Assembly (NCBI RefSeq): GCF_900105245.1
Contig: NZ_FNSZ01000001.1
Span: 7,190,001 to 7,254,000 of the forward strand
DNA from: Streptomyces sp. 1222.5
GTDB taxonomy: Bacteria > Actinomycetota > Actinomycetes > Streptomycetales > Streptomycetaceae
DNA length: 64,000 nucleotides
Direction: 5' to 3'
Shown here in pieces: positions 32,819 through 40,655 of the stretch. Under the pieces are notes generated by a model that saw only the letters and a list, made by a program, of their open reading frames with translations, did not search any database and was not told the DNA's origin. Numbering within the stretch: position 1 is the stretch's first letter; each line of letters begins with the position of its first letter. Both the position numbers and the translations under genes were made by a program.

Positions 32819-33991
32819 ATGTCCAAAACGGCCTACGTGCGCACCAAGCCGCACCTGAACATCGGCACCATGGGTCACGTCGACCACGGCAAGACCACCC
32901 TGACCGCCGCCATCACCAAGGTCCTGGCCGAGCGCGGCACCGGCACGTTCGTGCCGTTCGACCGCATCGACCGGGCCCCGGAGGAGGCCGCCCGCGGCAT
33001 CACCATCAACATCGCGCACGTCGAGTACGAGACCGACACCCGGCACTACGCCCACGTCGACATGCCGGGCCACGCGGACTACGTCAAGAACATGGTCACC
33101 GGCGCCGCGCAGCTCGACGGGGCCGTCCTCGTCGTCTCCGCGCTCGACGGGATCATGCCACAGACCGCCGAGCACGTGCTGCTCGCCCGGCAGGTGGGCG
33201 TCGACCACATCGTGGTCGCGCTGAACAAGGCCGACGGCGCGGGGGACGAGGAGCTCGTCGACCTGGTCGAGCTGGAGGTCCGCGACCTGCTCACCGCGCA
33301 GGGGTACCCGGGCGACTCCGTACCCGTCGTCCGTGTCTCCGGGCTGAAGGCGCTGGAGGGAGACCCGCGGTGGACGGCGTCCATCGAGGCGCTGCTCGAC
33401 GCGGTGGACACCTACGTGCCGATACCGGAACGGTACGTGGACGCCCCGTTCCTGCTGCCGGTGGAGAACGTGCTCACCATCACCGGCCGGGGCACGGTCG
33501 TCACGGGCGCCGTGGAGCGCGGCAGACTGCGGGTCGGGGACCGGGTGTCGGTGCTCGGCGCGGACGTCGAGACCGTGGTCACCGGTCTGGAGACGTTCGG
33601 CAAGCCGATGGACGAGGCGCAGGCCGGGGACAACGTTGCCGTGCTGCTGCGCGGGGTGCCCCGGGACGCCGTCCGTCGCGGGCACGTGGTGGCGGCGCCG
33701 GGCAGCGTGGTGCCGGCGTGGCGGTTCTCGGCCCGGGTGTACCTGCTGTCTGGGCGCGAGGGCGGTCGCACGACGCCGATCGCCACCGGGTACCGGCCGC
33801 AGTTCTACATCCGTACCGCGGACGTGGTGGGAGACGTGGACCTCGGCGAGGCGGCCTTCGCCCGGCCGGGGGAGACGGTGCGGATGACGGTGGAGCTGGG
33901 CCGGGAGGTCCCCCTGGAGCCCGGGCTGGGGTTCGCCGTCCGGGAGGGCGGGCGGACCGTGGGAGCGGGGACCGTGACCGCCGTGGAGTGA
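32819..33991 (+). CDS. tuf3: Elongation factor Tu, divergent third copy (Tuf3 type)
   Basis: A 390-aa translation factor GTPase. G1 is GHVDHGKTT, the switch I region is EEAARGITI (normally EEKARGITI), G3 is DMPGHADY (normally DCPGHADY), and G4 is NKAD; domains 2 and 3 follow. It is a little shorter than housekeeping EF-Tu (397 aa) and clearly divergent, as in S. coelicolor tuf3. It is a single gene, not in a str operon. GAGG lies 8 nt before ATG 32819. Expected role is amino-acyl-tRNA delivery under special conditions (stringent response or antibiotic exposure), inferred from related species. Confidence 0.95.
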   Translation: MSKTAYVRTKPHLNIGTMGHVDHGKTTLTAAITKVLAERGTGTFVPFDRIDRAPEEAARGITINIAHVEYETDTRHYAHVDMPGHADYVKNMVTGAAQLDGAVLVVSALDGIMPQTAEHVLLARQVGVDHIVVALNKADGAGDEELVDLVELEVRDLLTAQGYPGDSVPVVRVSGLKALEGDPRWTASIEALLDAVDTYVPIPERYVDAPFLLPVENVLTITGRGTVVTGAVERGRLRVGDRVSVLGADVETVVTGLETFGKPMDEAQAGDNVAVLLRGVPRDAVRRGHVVAAPGSVVPAWRFSARVYLLSGREGGRTTPIATGYRPQFYIRTADVVGDVDLGEAAFARPGETVRMTVELGREVPLEPGLGFAVREGGRTVGAGTVTAVE

Positions 33992-34000
33992 GGGCGGCGA

Positions 34001-34049
34001 GCGCGGAGGACCGCGCGGGCGCGAGGACGGCCCGCGTGGTCCTCCGCGC
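34001..34049 (+). terminator. Long hairpin terminator after tuf3
   Basis: GCGCGGAGGACC.CGCGGGC pairs with GCCCGCG.GGTCCTCCGCGC, giving a near-perfect stem of about 19 bp. Confidence 0.8.
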
Positions 34050-34082
34050 CCCCGCGCCGGTGCGGTCCCCGACAATGAAGGG

Positions 34083-34928
34083 GTGAACGCATCGATACCC
34101 GTGACCCGGGTCACCGACCACGGCACCGCCAAGCTGATGCCGGACGTCGACCGTGCGCGGGCCTGGCTGCTCACGGTCGACGGGGCGCCGCAGTCGTACG
34201 TGGATCTCGACGACCCCGCGTACCTGGAGTTCGAGTACACGCGGCGGCTCGGCTACGTCCTGGACGCCGTGGCCGAACAGGGGCGGCCGCTGCACGTCGT
34301 CCACCTCGGAGGAGGGGCGCTGACGCTGCCGCGCTACGTGGCCGCCACCCGGCCCGGCTCCCGGCAGGACGTGGTCGAGGCCGACGGAGCCCTGCTGGAA
34401 CTGGTCGCCGAGTACCTGCCCCTGCCGCCCGACTCGGGTGTCACGCGGCACGCCGCCGACGCCCGGGCCTGGCTGGAGGCGGCCCCCGACGACCACGCCG
34501 ACGTGCTGATCGCCGACGTCTTCGGCGGGTCACGGGTCCCGGCCCACCTCACCACGCTCGCCTACGCCCGCGAGGCCGAGCGCGTGCTGCGCCCCGACGG
34601 CGTCTACCTGGCCAACCTCGCGGACGCGGCGCCGTTCGGCTTCCTGCGGTCCCAGCTGGCCGCGTTCGCCACGGTCTTCGAGGAGCTCGCGCTCATCGCC
34701 GAGCCGGGGGTGCTGCGCGGGCGACGGTTCGGCAACGCCGTGCTCGTCGCCGCGCACCGGTCCCTCGACATCGCGGGGCCGGCCCGCCGGGCCGCCGCGG
34801 ACGCCTTTCCCGCGCGGGTCGAACACGGTGCGGCGGTGCGGGAGTTCATCGGGTCGGCCCGGCCGGTCGACGACGCGGACGCCGTGCCGTCACCCGAGCC
34901 CCCCGACGGCGCTTTCGGCATCGGCTGA
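34083..34928 (+). CDS. Spermidine-synthase-like methyltransferase-fold protein
   Basis: A 281-aa Rossmann-fold protein of the spermidine synthase/SpeE-like family (LEFEYTRRLGYVLDA; VHLGGGALTLPRYVA for nucleotide binding; VLIADVFGG). It lacks the N-terminal beta-barrel and some polyamine-site features of true SpeE, so it is better called SpeE-like. GACAAT (34071-34076) ends 6 nt before GTG 34083: leaderless. Its last 39 bp overlap the decayed MFS gene on the other strand. Confidence 0.82.
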   Translation: MNASIPVTRVTDHGTAKLMPDVDRARAWLLTVDGAPQSYVDLDDPAYLEFEYTRRLGYVLDAVAEQGRPLHVVHLGGGALTLPRYVAATRPGSRQDVVEADGALLELVAEYLPLPPDSGVTRHAADARAWLEAAPDDHADVLIADVFGGSRVPAHLTTLAYAREAERVLRPDGVYLANLADAAPFGFLRSQLAAFATVFEELALIAEPGVLRGRRFGNAVLVAAHRSLDIAGPARRAAADAFPARVEHGAAVREFIGSARPVDDADAVPSPEPPDGAFGIG

Positions 34929-35174
34929 CGCCTGCGGGGCGGCGGCGACCGGCACGGTGCGGCGGGTCAGGGTGCGGACGTCCGGGACCAGCAGCACCAG
35001 CGCGGTGCCCACGACCACCAGCGCCGCGCATCCCCACAGCGCGGCCGTGCGGCCGAAGGCGCTCTCGGCGGGGCCGGCCAGGGCCGTGGCGAGGGGCATG
35101 AGCGACACCGACCCGAACCAGTCGTACGCCGAGACCCGCGAGAGCTTCTCCTCCGGGATCTCCTGGTGCAGCGC
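34890..35174 (-). pseudogene. C-terminal remnant of MFS transporter
   Basis: About 95 codons match the final two membrane helices of a major-facilitator exporter (QEIPEEKLSRVSAYDWFGS, then a hydrophobic helix LWGCAALVVVGTALVLLVPD). The other ten helices are absent: upstream of about 35174 the frame becomes unrelated Arg/Pro-rich sequence. There is no start or ribosome binding site. This looks like a truncated gene left by deletion or recombination. Confidence 0.75.
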
Positions 35175-35946
35175 GCAACACCTTGGTGACGGTAACCGTT
35201 TCGGCGTCCGAACCCTGAGTTCCTTCCTGACGGAGGCGTCCCCGCTGCCCGGCTGAGCCCGACCACCAGCGGCGACTTTCGGGCGCCAGAGCCGGAACGG
35301 GTACCGCGGTGCAGGCGGGACCGGTGTCGAGTCAAGCGATCTGTTCGAGACAGACACGCACCTCGTTCGCGTGGCTGACGACAGCCCGACCCGCACAGTC
35401 CCGAAGCCACCGGGTGCGGGACGCGCTGCCGGAGGCGGGCGAGGAACCCATCGGCCCTTTCCCCGCGCTCGCCGGGCCCGAGGGTCCCTGGGGGGTGTGC
35501 CCCGGGGGCCGGCGGGGCGCGAAAGAAGCGGAAGCTACTTTTCTGTGACGTCGGCCACAGAGCATCGCCGACAAACCGGCTCGCTTAGTAGACACAACAT
35601 GGAAGACATCTAAGGATTTGTCCGTCTTGGCCCCGGATGTGGATCCCGCCGCACGTCCTGGGACTCCCCCGGTCGGTCCGCACGCCCCGTTGCCCAGTGG
35701 CGTAAGGCTTCTGACGCCGCGACAGTCCTTCCCGTCTGCCCGCCGTGTACGGACCGGAGACCCGTGCCTGCCCTGGCGAGGTCCGGGGACCTACGAGGCG
35801 ACGTAGTGGCGAGGACCCTTTGCGCTCTTGTCGAGCCGCTCTAAGAATGACGCCCCACAGGACGTCGCCGCAGTTCGGAACCGGTGTTCACACGCAGCCG
35901 ACCGGGCACCGGGCGTTCGGCGTCACCGAGTGAGTAGGAGCCCCAC
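35175..35946. other. Intergenic zone, probable scar plus snpA promoter region
   Basis: A 772-bp stretch without a supported gene. It starts at the MFS break point. A short plus-strand frame ending ...LTEASPLPG at 35256 may be the tail of a lost gene. Lower-GC islands occur near 35530-35620. A weak promoter for snapalysin is TTGCGC (35820-35825)-N16-TAAGAA (35842-35847). Two short inverted motifs CTTAG/CTAAG frame 35582-35614. Confidence 0.4.
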
Positions 35947-36750
35947 ATGAAGTCGTCCCGAACGTCCGCGAGGCTCCTCGCCCTCGCTCTGGGGCTGGCC
36001 TCCAGCGCGCTGGGCGCGGCGGTGCCGGCCGCCGCCCAGACGGCCGACACCGCGTCCGCTGTCACCGGTACCTCCGTGGCGCGGTACTCCGGGTCGGTTG
36101 AGGAGGCCGCGAACAACAAGGCGTTCTTCGAGGCCGTGCTCAAATCCGTTACCGAGAAGCGTGCCGCCCAGCCGAACGCGCAGGCGGTGACCGTCTACTA
36201 CGACGCCTCGCAGGCACCGAGCTTCCGTTCGCAGATAGCGAGCGCGGCCTCGATCTGGAACAGCTCCGAGTCCAACGTCAAGCTGCAGGAGGCGTCGAGC
36301 GGTGGTGCCGACTTCTCCTACCGCGAGGGCAACGACCCGCGCGGGTCCTACAGCTCCTCCAACAACCACGGAAGTGGCTACGTCTTCCTCGACTACACCC
36401 AGAACCAGCAGTACGACTCGGTCCGCGTCGTCACCCACGAGACCGGGCACGTGCTGGGCCTGCCGGACGACTACGGCGGGCCGTGCAGCGAGCTGATGTC
36501 GGGAGGCACCGCCGGCCCGTCCTGCACCAATCGCTACCCGAACGCCACCGAGCGCTCCCGTGTCGACCAGCTGTGGGCGAACGGACTCGCGCAGGACCCG
36601 GGCAAGGCACGATCACCCGAAACCGCCGGCCCGCACGCAGGCGGTGTCGCCGGTGGGGGCGAGGCACCGAACAGGGGCGATGCCCAGGCGCCCAGCGCGC
36701 CCGCGATCACCGCGGTGGCACCCGCACCCGTCCTGATCCGTATCGGCTGA
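35947..36750 (+). CDS. snpA: Snapalysin, small neutral metalloprotease (M7)
   Basis: A 267-aa secreted protease. The signal peptide runs to about residue 30 (AVPAAAQ), then a pro-segment, then the catalytic domain with HETGHVLGLPDD (H164, E165, H168, D174: the M7 zinc motif HExxHxxGxxD) and a Met-turn LMSGG. It hydrolyses casein-like proteins outside the cell. GGAG lies 6 nt before the ATG. The C-terminus carries about 50 extra Gly/Pro/Ala-rich residues beyond the usual end (...QLWANGLAQ). The LysR activator gene that normally flanks snpA divergently is missing. Confidence 0.95.
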   Translation: MKSSRTSARLLALALGLASSALGAAVPAAAQTADTASAVTGTSVARYSGSVEEAANNKAFFEAVLKSVTEKRAAQPNAQAVTVYYDASQAPSFRSQIASAASIWNSSESNVKLQEASSGGADFSYREGNDPRGSYSSSNNHGSGYVFLDYTQNQQYDSVRVVTHETGHVLGLPDDYGGPCSELMSGGTAGPSCTNRYPNATERSRVDQLWANGLAQDPGKARSPETAGPHAGGVAGGGEAPNRGDAQAPSAPAITAVAPAPVLIRIG

Positions 36751-37099
36751 TCCACGGCAACAGCAGATCATCGGGCCCTTCCACGACCGACAACGACCGT
36801 GACGTCCGAGTCACCTGACGCCCCCTCGTGCTGAACCGGGCACCCGTCTTGCGACCAGGGCACGCCACGCCGCCTCGTCGTGACAGATGGAGACCTGGCT
36901 GTTCTGCACCCTGGACCCAGAACACAGCGGTCCTGACGAGACAGCTCCGTGGGCGTGTGCAGGCCGATGGCGGTCATCCAGGAGACGCCGAACACCGGGA
37001 GGGCGACTTCACCGGCCGACTGTCGCTGGTGAGAGCGGTGGTTTCCAACGGTTTCCCCCGGCGAATCACCTTCGCCAACTCGCCGTGCGCCGTGCGTCT
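36751..37099. other. Spacer after snpA, no gene seen
   Basis: About 350 bp with lowered GC in places. No ORF has protein-like content, and no hairpin terminator is obvious. The promoter of the next gene begins at 37100. Confidence 0.4.
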
Positions 37100-37167
37100 T
37101 TGACTGCGGTGACCGGTCCTTCTAGGGTGATCAAGTCATGTTCATGACTGTTTGTCATGGCGATGAC
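37100..37167 (+). promoter_or_regulatory. Promoter with twin GTCAT dyads
   Basis: TTGACT (37100-37105), 17-bp spacer, TAGGGT (37123-37128). Two dyads follow the expected start site: GTCATG-TT-CATGAC (37135-37148) and GTCAT-GGCG-ATGAC (37154-37167). Their centres are 19 bp apart, about two helical turns, so a cooperative repressor could bind one DNA face. Confidence 0.65.
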
Positions 37168-37199
37168 TCATTTGCTCGACAAAAGAAGAAAGGACCGTC

Positions 37200-37535
37200 A
37201 TGCGCAAGCATGCCGCAGCCCTGCTCGGCACGGCGGCGCTCCTCGGCGCGGCCGTACCCGCCCTCGCCGCAGCGCCCGCCTCCGCGACCTCGTTCAGCTG
37301 CAACCCCGTCGCGCACCGCTACGTCGTGACCAAGGGCAAGGCGCCCGTGCACAAGACGCCCGCCGCGCGCGGCAAGGTGATCGGGCACGTGTACAAGGGG
37401 GCCAAGGTCGTTTCCAGGTACGAGTGCAAGAAGAGCGACGGCACATGGGAGTGCATCGCCAGCTGTGAGGTCTCCGACAACGGCGCCCCCAAGCTGTACG
37501 GCCACTGGGTCTACCGCGGTTACCTGAAGGGCTGA
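37200..37535 (+). CDS. Small secreted SH3-like protein
   Basis: A 111-aa protein: signal peptide to about residue 30 (ALAAAPASA), then an ~80-residue domain with an SH3-like pattern (APVHKTPAARGKVIGHVYKGAKV, final GHWVYRGYLKG). Four Cys (SFSC, YEC, WEC, ASC) can form two disulphides. Bacterial SH3 domains bind cell wall; an extracellular wall-associated role is inferred. AAAGGA lies 6 nt before the ATG. Strong regulated-looking promoter upstream. Confidence 0.8.
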   Translation: MRKHAAALLGTAALLGAAVPALAAAPASATSFSCNPVAHRYVVTKGKAPVHKTPAARGKVIGHVYKGAKVVSRYECKKSDGTWECIASCEVSDNGAPKLYGHWVYRGYLKG

Positions 37536-37590
37536 GCCATCCCGGGTCCGCGGGCCGCCGTGACCGCGGCGGCCCGCGGACCCGGAGCGG

Positions 37591-38598
37591 TCACTCGTTC
37601 GTGGGCATGCCGTGCAGCCGGACCGTGGCGAGGACCTTGAGGACGCTCGCCTTGGGGACCTCACCCTTGGCGCCCTTCGCGCCGTAGAAGTTGAACGACA
37701 CGTAGTTGTGCGCCGCGTTCTTGAAGCCGAAGGTGAGCGCCTTGCCGTCCGTCACGCACTTGCCCTTGCGCGGGGTGTGGGTCGACTGGGCCCACGCGTA
37801 GCTGCCCCTGACGCCCGACGTGGTGGTGAAGGGGGTGGCCTTCTTGTCCCAGGAGATGCTCTTCTTGTCCGGCATGGTGTAGCCGCCGAAGACCCACCAG
37901 GGCGGGGTGTTGATCGCGATCTCGTCGGTGTTCTTCGCGGTGTTGGCGCCCTTCGTGCCCACCACCGCCAGCGGGGTGTCGCTGGTGCGGCCGTCCTTGT
38001 CGTCGTCCGAGGTGCACCACTTGGGCTTGTACTCGGCGCTGGCCGACACGGTGATGCCCTTCTGCTTCGGGTCGTCGAACTCGAAGCCGATGGCCAGGCC
38101 GGGCTGGTTCACCTGCCAGTCCGCGGGCACGTCGAAAGCGACGCCCCACTTGGTGTTCACGACGACCTTCCAGCCGGGGATGGTCGGCTTCTCGGCCTCG
38201 CCGCCGCGCGGGTTGTCCTCCGAGGCCGAGGCGGTCGGGTCGGACGCCGGGGCGGTGGGCGCGTGGGTCTTCTTCTGCCCGCCGCCCTTGCCGCCGTCCG
38301 CCTCGTCGTCCTTCGAGCCGCCGAGCACCAGGTAGCCGGTGACGGCGGCGGTGACCACGACCGCCGTGGCCGCGATGATCGCGATCAGCTTGGTGCGGCC
38401 GCCACCGCCGCCCTGCGGGGGCGCGGGGACGGGCACCGTGGGGGGCTGCCCCCACTGCTGCTGTCCGTACGGGTCGGCCTGCGGATACTGCTGAGGTCCG
38501 GGCTGCTGGTACGGGTTCTGCTGCTGGTAACCCGGCTGCTGGTACGGGTTCTGCTGCGGGTTCTGCGCGCCCCCTGGCGGCTGCTGATCTGGCCACAT
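37591..38598 (-). CDS. Gln/Pro-rich single-pass membrane protein
   Basis: A 335-aa protein. Residues 1-60 are a Gln/Pro/Tyr repeat region (NPYQQPG repeats), followed by Gly-rich linker, one transmembrane helix (IAIIAATAVVVTAAVTGYLVL, residues about 72-92), a charged spacer and an extracellular domain (about 140-335) starting PGWKVVVNTKWGVAFDVPADW with paired Cys. Similar proteins are common in Streptomyces with unknown function; the outer domain may bind a ligand. TAGTGT ends 8 nt before ATG 38598, so it may be leaderless. Confidence 0.78.
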   Translation of the reverse strand: MWPDQQPPGGAQNPQQNPYQQPGYQQQNPYQQPGPQQYPQADPYGQQQWGQPPTVPVPAPPQGGGGGRTKLIAIIAATAVVVTAAVTGYLVLGGSKDDEADGGKGGGQKKTHAPTAPASDPTASASEDNPRGGEAEKPTIPGWKVVVNTKWGVAFDVPADWQVNQPGLAIGFEFDDPKQKGITVSASAEYKPKWCTSDDDKDGRTSDTPLAVVGTKGANTAKNTDEIAINTPPWWVFGGYTMPDKKSISWDKKATPFTTTSGVRGSYAWAQSTHTPRKGKCVTDGKALTFGFKNAAHNYVSFNFYGAKGAKGEVPKASVLKVLATVRLHGMPTNE

Positions 38599-38737
38599 GG
38601 CCAGTAACACTAGTGCCGTCGCGTACGGGGCGGAGCAACCGGTCCTCGTCGAGGTGCCCGGCGGGCCCCGAGGAGGTGGCGTGAGTGTCGGCACAGGATC
38701 TGTTCAGGCTCTTCTACTCATGAGTAACATGACGTCC

Positions 38738-39199
38738 ATGAGCGCAGACCAGATGTCGATCGGCGAGATGCTCGCCGCCACCGTGCCGATGGCCCGGACC
38801 CTGAACCTGGAGTTCCTGGAGACCACTGCGGACAAGGCCGTGGTGTCCCTGCCGGACCAGGGCGAGTACCACAACCACGTGGGCGGACCGCACGCCGGCG
38901 CGATGTTCACGCTCGGGGAGTCGGCCAGTGGGGCGATCGTGCTGGCCGCCTTCGGGGACCAGCTCTCGCGTGCCGTACCGCTCGCCGTGCGGGCCGACAT
39001 CGCCTACAAGAAGCTGGCGATGGGCGCCGTCACCGCGACCGCCACGCTGGGCCGTCCGGCCGCCGAGGTGGTCGCCGAGCTGGACGCCGGGCAGCGCCCG
39101 GAGTTCCCGGTGGCGATCGAGATCCGGCGCGCGGACGGAGCGGTGACCGGCGAGATGAGCGTCCTGTGGACGCTGCGGCCCATCGACCAGGAGAAGTGA
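38738..39199 (+). CDS. Hotdog-fold thioesterase-like protein (DUF4442/PaaI)
   Basis: A 153-aa hotdog protein (HNHVGGPHAGAMFTLGESASG, the PaaI/YiiD-like active-site helix region). It would hydrolyse an acyl thioester. TAACAT (38725-38730) ends 7 nt before ATG 38738; ATGs at 38720 and 38729 lie in or before this hexamer. A perfect palindrome TACTCATGAGTA (38715-38726) overlaps the -10. The last 170 bp are overlapped by the open frame of galU on the other strand. Confidence 0.82.
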   Translation: MSADQMSIGEMLAATVPMARTLNLEFLETTADKAVVSLPDQGEYHNHVGGPHAGAMFTLGESASGAIVLAAFGDQLSRAVPLAVRADIAYKKLAMGAVTATATLGRPAAEVVAELDAGQRPEFPVAIEIRRADGAVTGEMSVLWTLRPIDQEK

Positions 39200-40262
39200 G
39201 CCGCAGGTCCGGCACGGGGTCCCTCGCGGACCCCGTGGCCCGGGCCCGTCGGCCGGCGACGGGTGGGACCTGAGCGGATCGCGGCCCCGGGCCCGCCGCC
39301 GTCTCAGGCCGCCCGGTCCCGTCCCCGGACACCGTCGGAGTGCCGCCGGGTTCCAGTGCGGCGACGAACTCCTTCAGCCAGGCGGTGAATAGCGGCCCCA
39401 GGTCCGGGCGTGCGCACGCCATGCGGACCACCGTGCGCAGGTAGTCGGCCTTGTCGCCGGTGTCGTAGCGCGGGCCCGGGAAGACGACACCGTGCACGGT
39501 GCCCTCCGCCGCCAACTCCCGCAAGGCGTCCGTCAGCTGGATCTCGCCGCCGCGGCCCGGCGGAGTGCGCTCCAGGACGCCGAACACGGCCGGGTCCAGG
39601 ACATAGCGGCCGATGACCGCGTACGGGCTCCGCGCGGTCCCGGGCGCCGGTTTCTCCACCAGGCCCGTCACCCGGACGAGGTCTGCCTCGCCCGTCGGCT
39701 CCACCGCCGCGCAGCCGTAGAGATGGATCTGCGAGGGGTCGACCTCCATCAGGGCGACCACGCTGCCCGCGTACCGCTCCCGGACCTCCAGCATCCGGCT
39801 GAGCAGGGTTTCGCCGGGGCCGATCAGATCGTCACCGAGGAGGACCGCGAAGGGCTGGTCCCCGACATGGCGACGGGCGCACAGCACGGCGTGGCCGAGA
39901 CCGAGTGGGTCGCCCTGCCGGATGCGGTGGACGTCGGCGAGCCGCGCCGGATCGCGGACGGCGTCCAGGCGCACGGTGTCGCCCTTGGCCGCCAGGGCCT
40001 GTTCCAGCTCGAAGGCGTGGTCGAAGTGGTCCTCGACGGCCCGCTTGTGCCGGCCGGTGACCATCAGGACGTCGTCGAGCCCGGCCGCGGCCGCCTCCTC
40101 GACCACGTACTGGATGGCCGGCTTGTCGACGACGGGCAGCATCTCCTTCGGCGTGGCCTTGGTCGCGGGCAGGAACCGGGTGCCGAGACCGGCTGCCGGT
40201 ACGACCGCCTTGCGGACCGTGCGGGCGGCGGCGGAGGGCGTGGTGGAGTGGCGGGCGATCAT
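39030..40262 (-). CDS. galU: UTP-glucose-1-phosphate uridylyltransferase with overlong C-terminus
   Basis: A nucleotidyltransferase making UDP-glucose from UTP and glucose-1-P. The signature AVVPAAGLGTRFLPATKATPKEM-type N-terminus, GDDLI metal site and VEKPAPG are intact. The conserved enzyme ends near residue 300 (about 39340), but the frame has no stop and continues through about 100 Arg/Ser/Pro-rich residues to 39030, antisense to the end of the thioesterase gene. This is either a lost stop, a frameshift or a natural extension. ATG 40262 lacks a clear ribosome binding site; CAGCAT 7 nt upstream may be a leaderless -10. Confidence 0.88.
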   Translation of the reverse strand: MIARHSTTPSAAARTVRKAVVPAAGLGTRFLPATKATPKEMLPVVDKPAIQYVVEEAAAAGLDDVLMVTGRHKRAVEDHFDHAFELEQALAAKGDTVRLDAVRDPARLADVHRIRQGDPLGLGHAVLCARRHVGDQPFAVLLGDDLIGPGETLLSRMLEVRERYAGSVVALMEVDPSQIHLYGCAAVEPTGEADLVRVTGLVEKPAPGTARSPYAVIGRYVLDPAVFGVLERTPPGRGGEIQLTDALRELAAEGTVHGVVFPGPRYDTGDKADYLRTVVRMACARPDLGPLFTAWLKEFVAALEPGGTPTVSGDGTGRPETAAGPGPRSAQVPPVAGRRARATGSARDPVPDLRLTSPGRWAAASTGRSSRRSPLRPRAGSRSPPGTPGAARRPARRPPRRPDGPAWRSR

Positions 40263-40655
40263 GGGGCCGATGCTGGGACACGCCGATGAGAGCGCGCCCG
40301 GACAATCATGGGAACCGGCTGTGGAAGACGGGCCGCGTGCGGTGCGGAATTCGGAGATGTGGTGTGCCATCCCGCTTTCGCCGCACACCAGTTGACCGGC
40401 TTGTGGCCGGCCCTCGGACGGCCGTTCAGACCGTACCGACGGTAACCCCTGGATGATGGGCCGACGTTGGCGCCGAGTCATTCGAACTTCTTGTTTCCTG
40501 TGATGCGCGTGTGCGAAGGTGAGCCTCCCCACGGGAGGGCGGAGGCAGGCGCCCGACGCCCGGGCCGGCCCTCAGGTACACGCCAATCCGGCACTGCTTT
40601 CCGACAGGACACCCCACAGCGCACTCCGTCCTGCGGCTGGAAAGGAAATGGTTCC
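40263..40655. other. Divergent promoter region galU / RICIN protein
   Basis: About 390 bp. ACCGT-ACCG-ACGGT (40430-40443) is a short dyad. The plus-strand gene has AAGGA nine nt before its GTG at 40656. No additional gene supported; open frames here lack coding character. Confidence 0.45.

Noticed and set aside
35175..35946. Insertion sequence or attachment site at the MFS break
   Set aside because: No transposase remnants, terminal inverted repeats, target duplication or tRNA gene could be seen.
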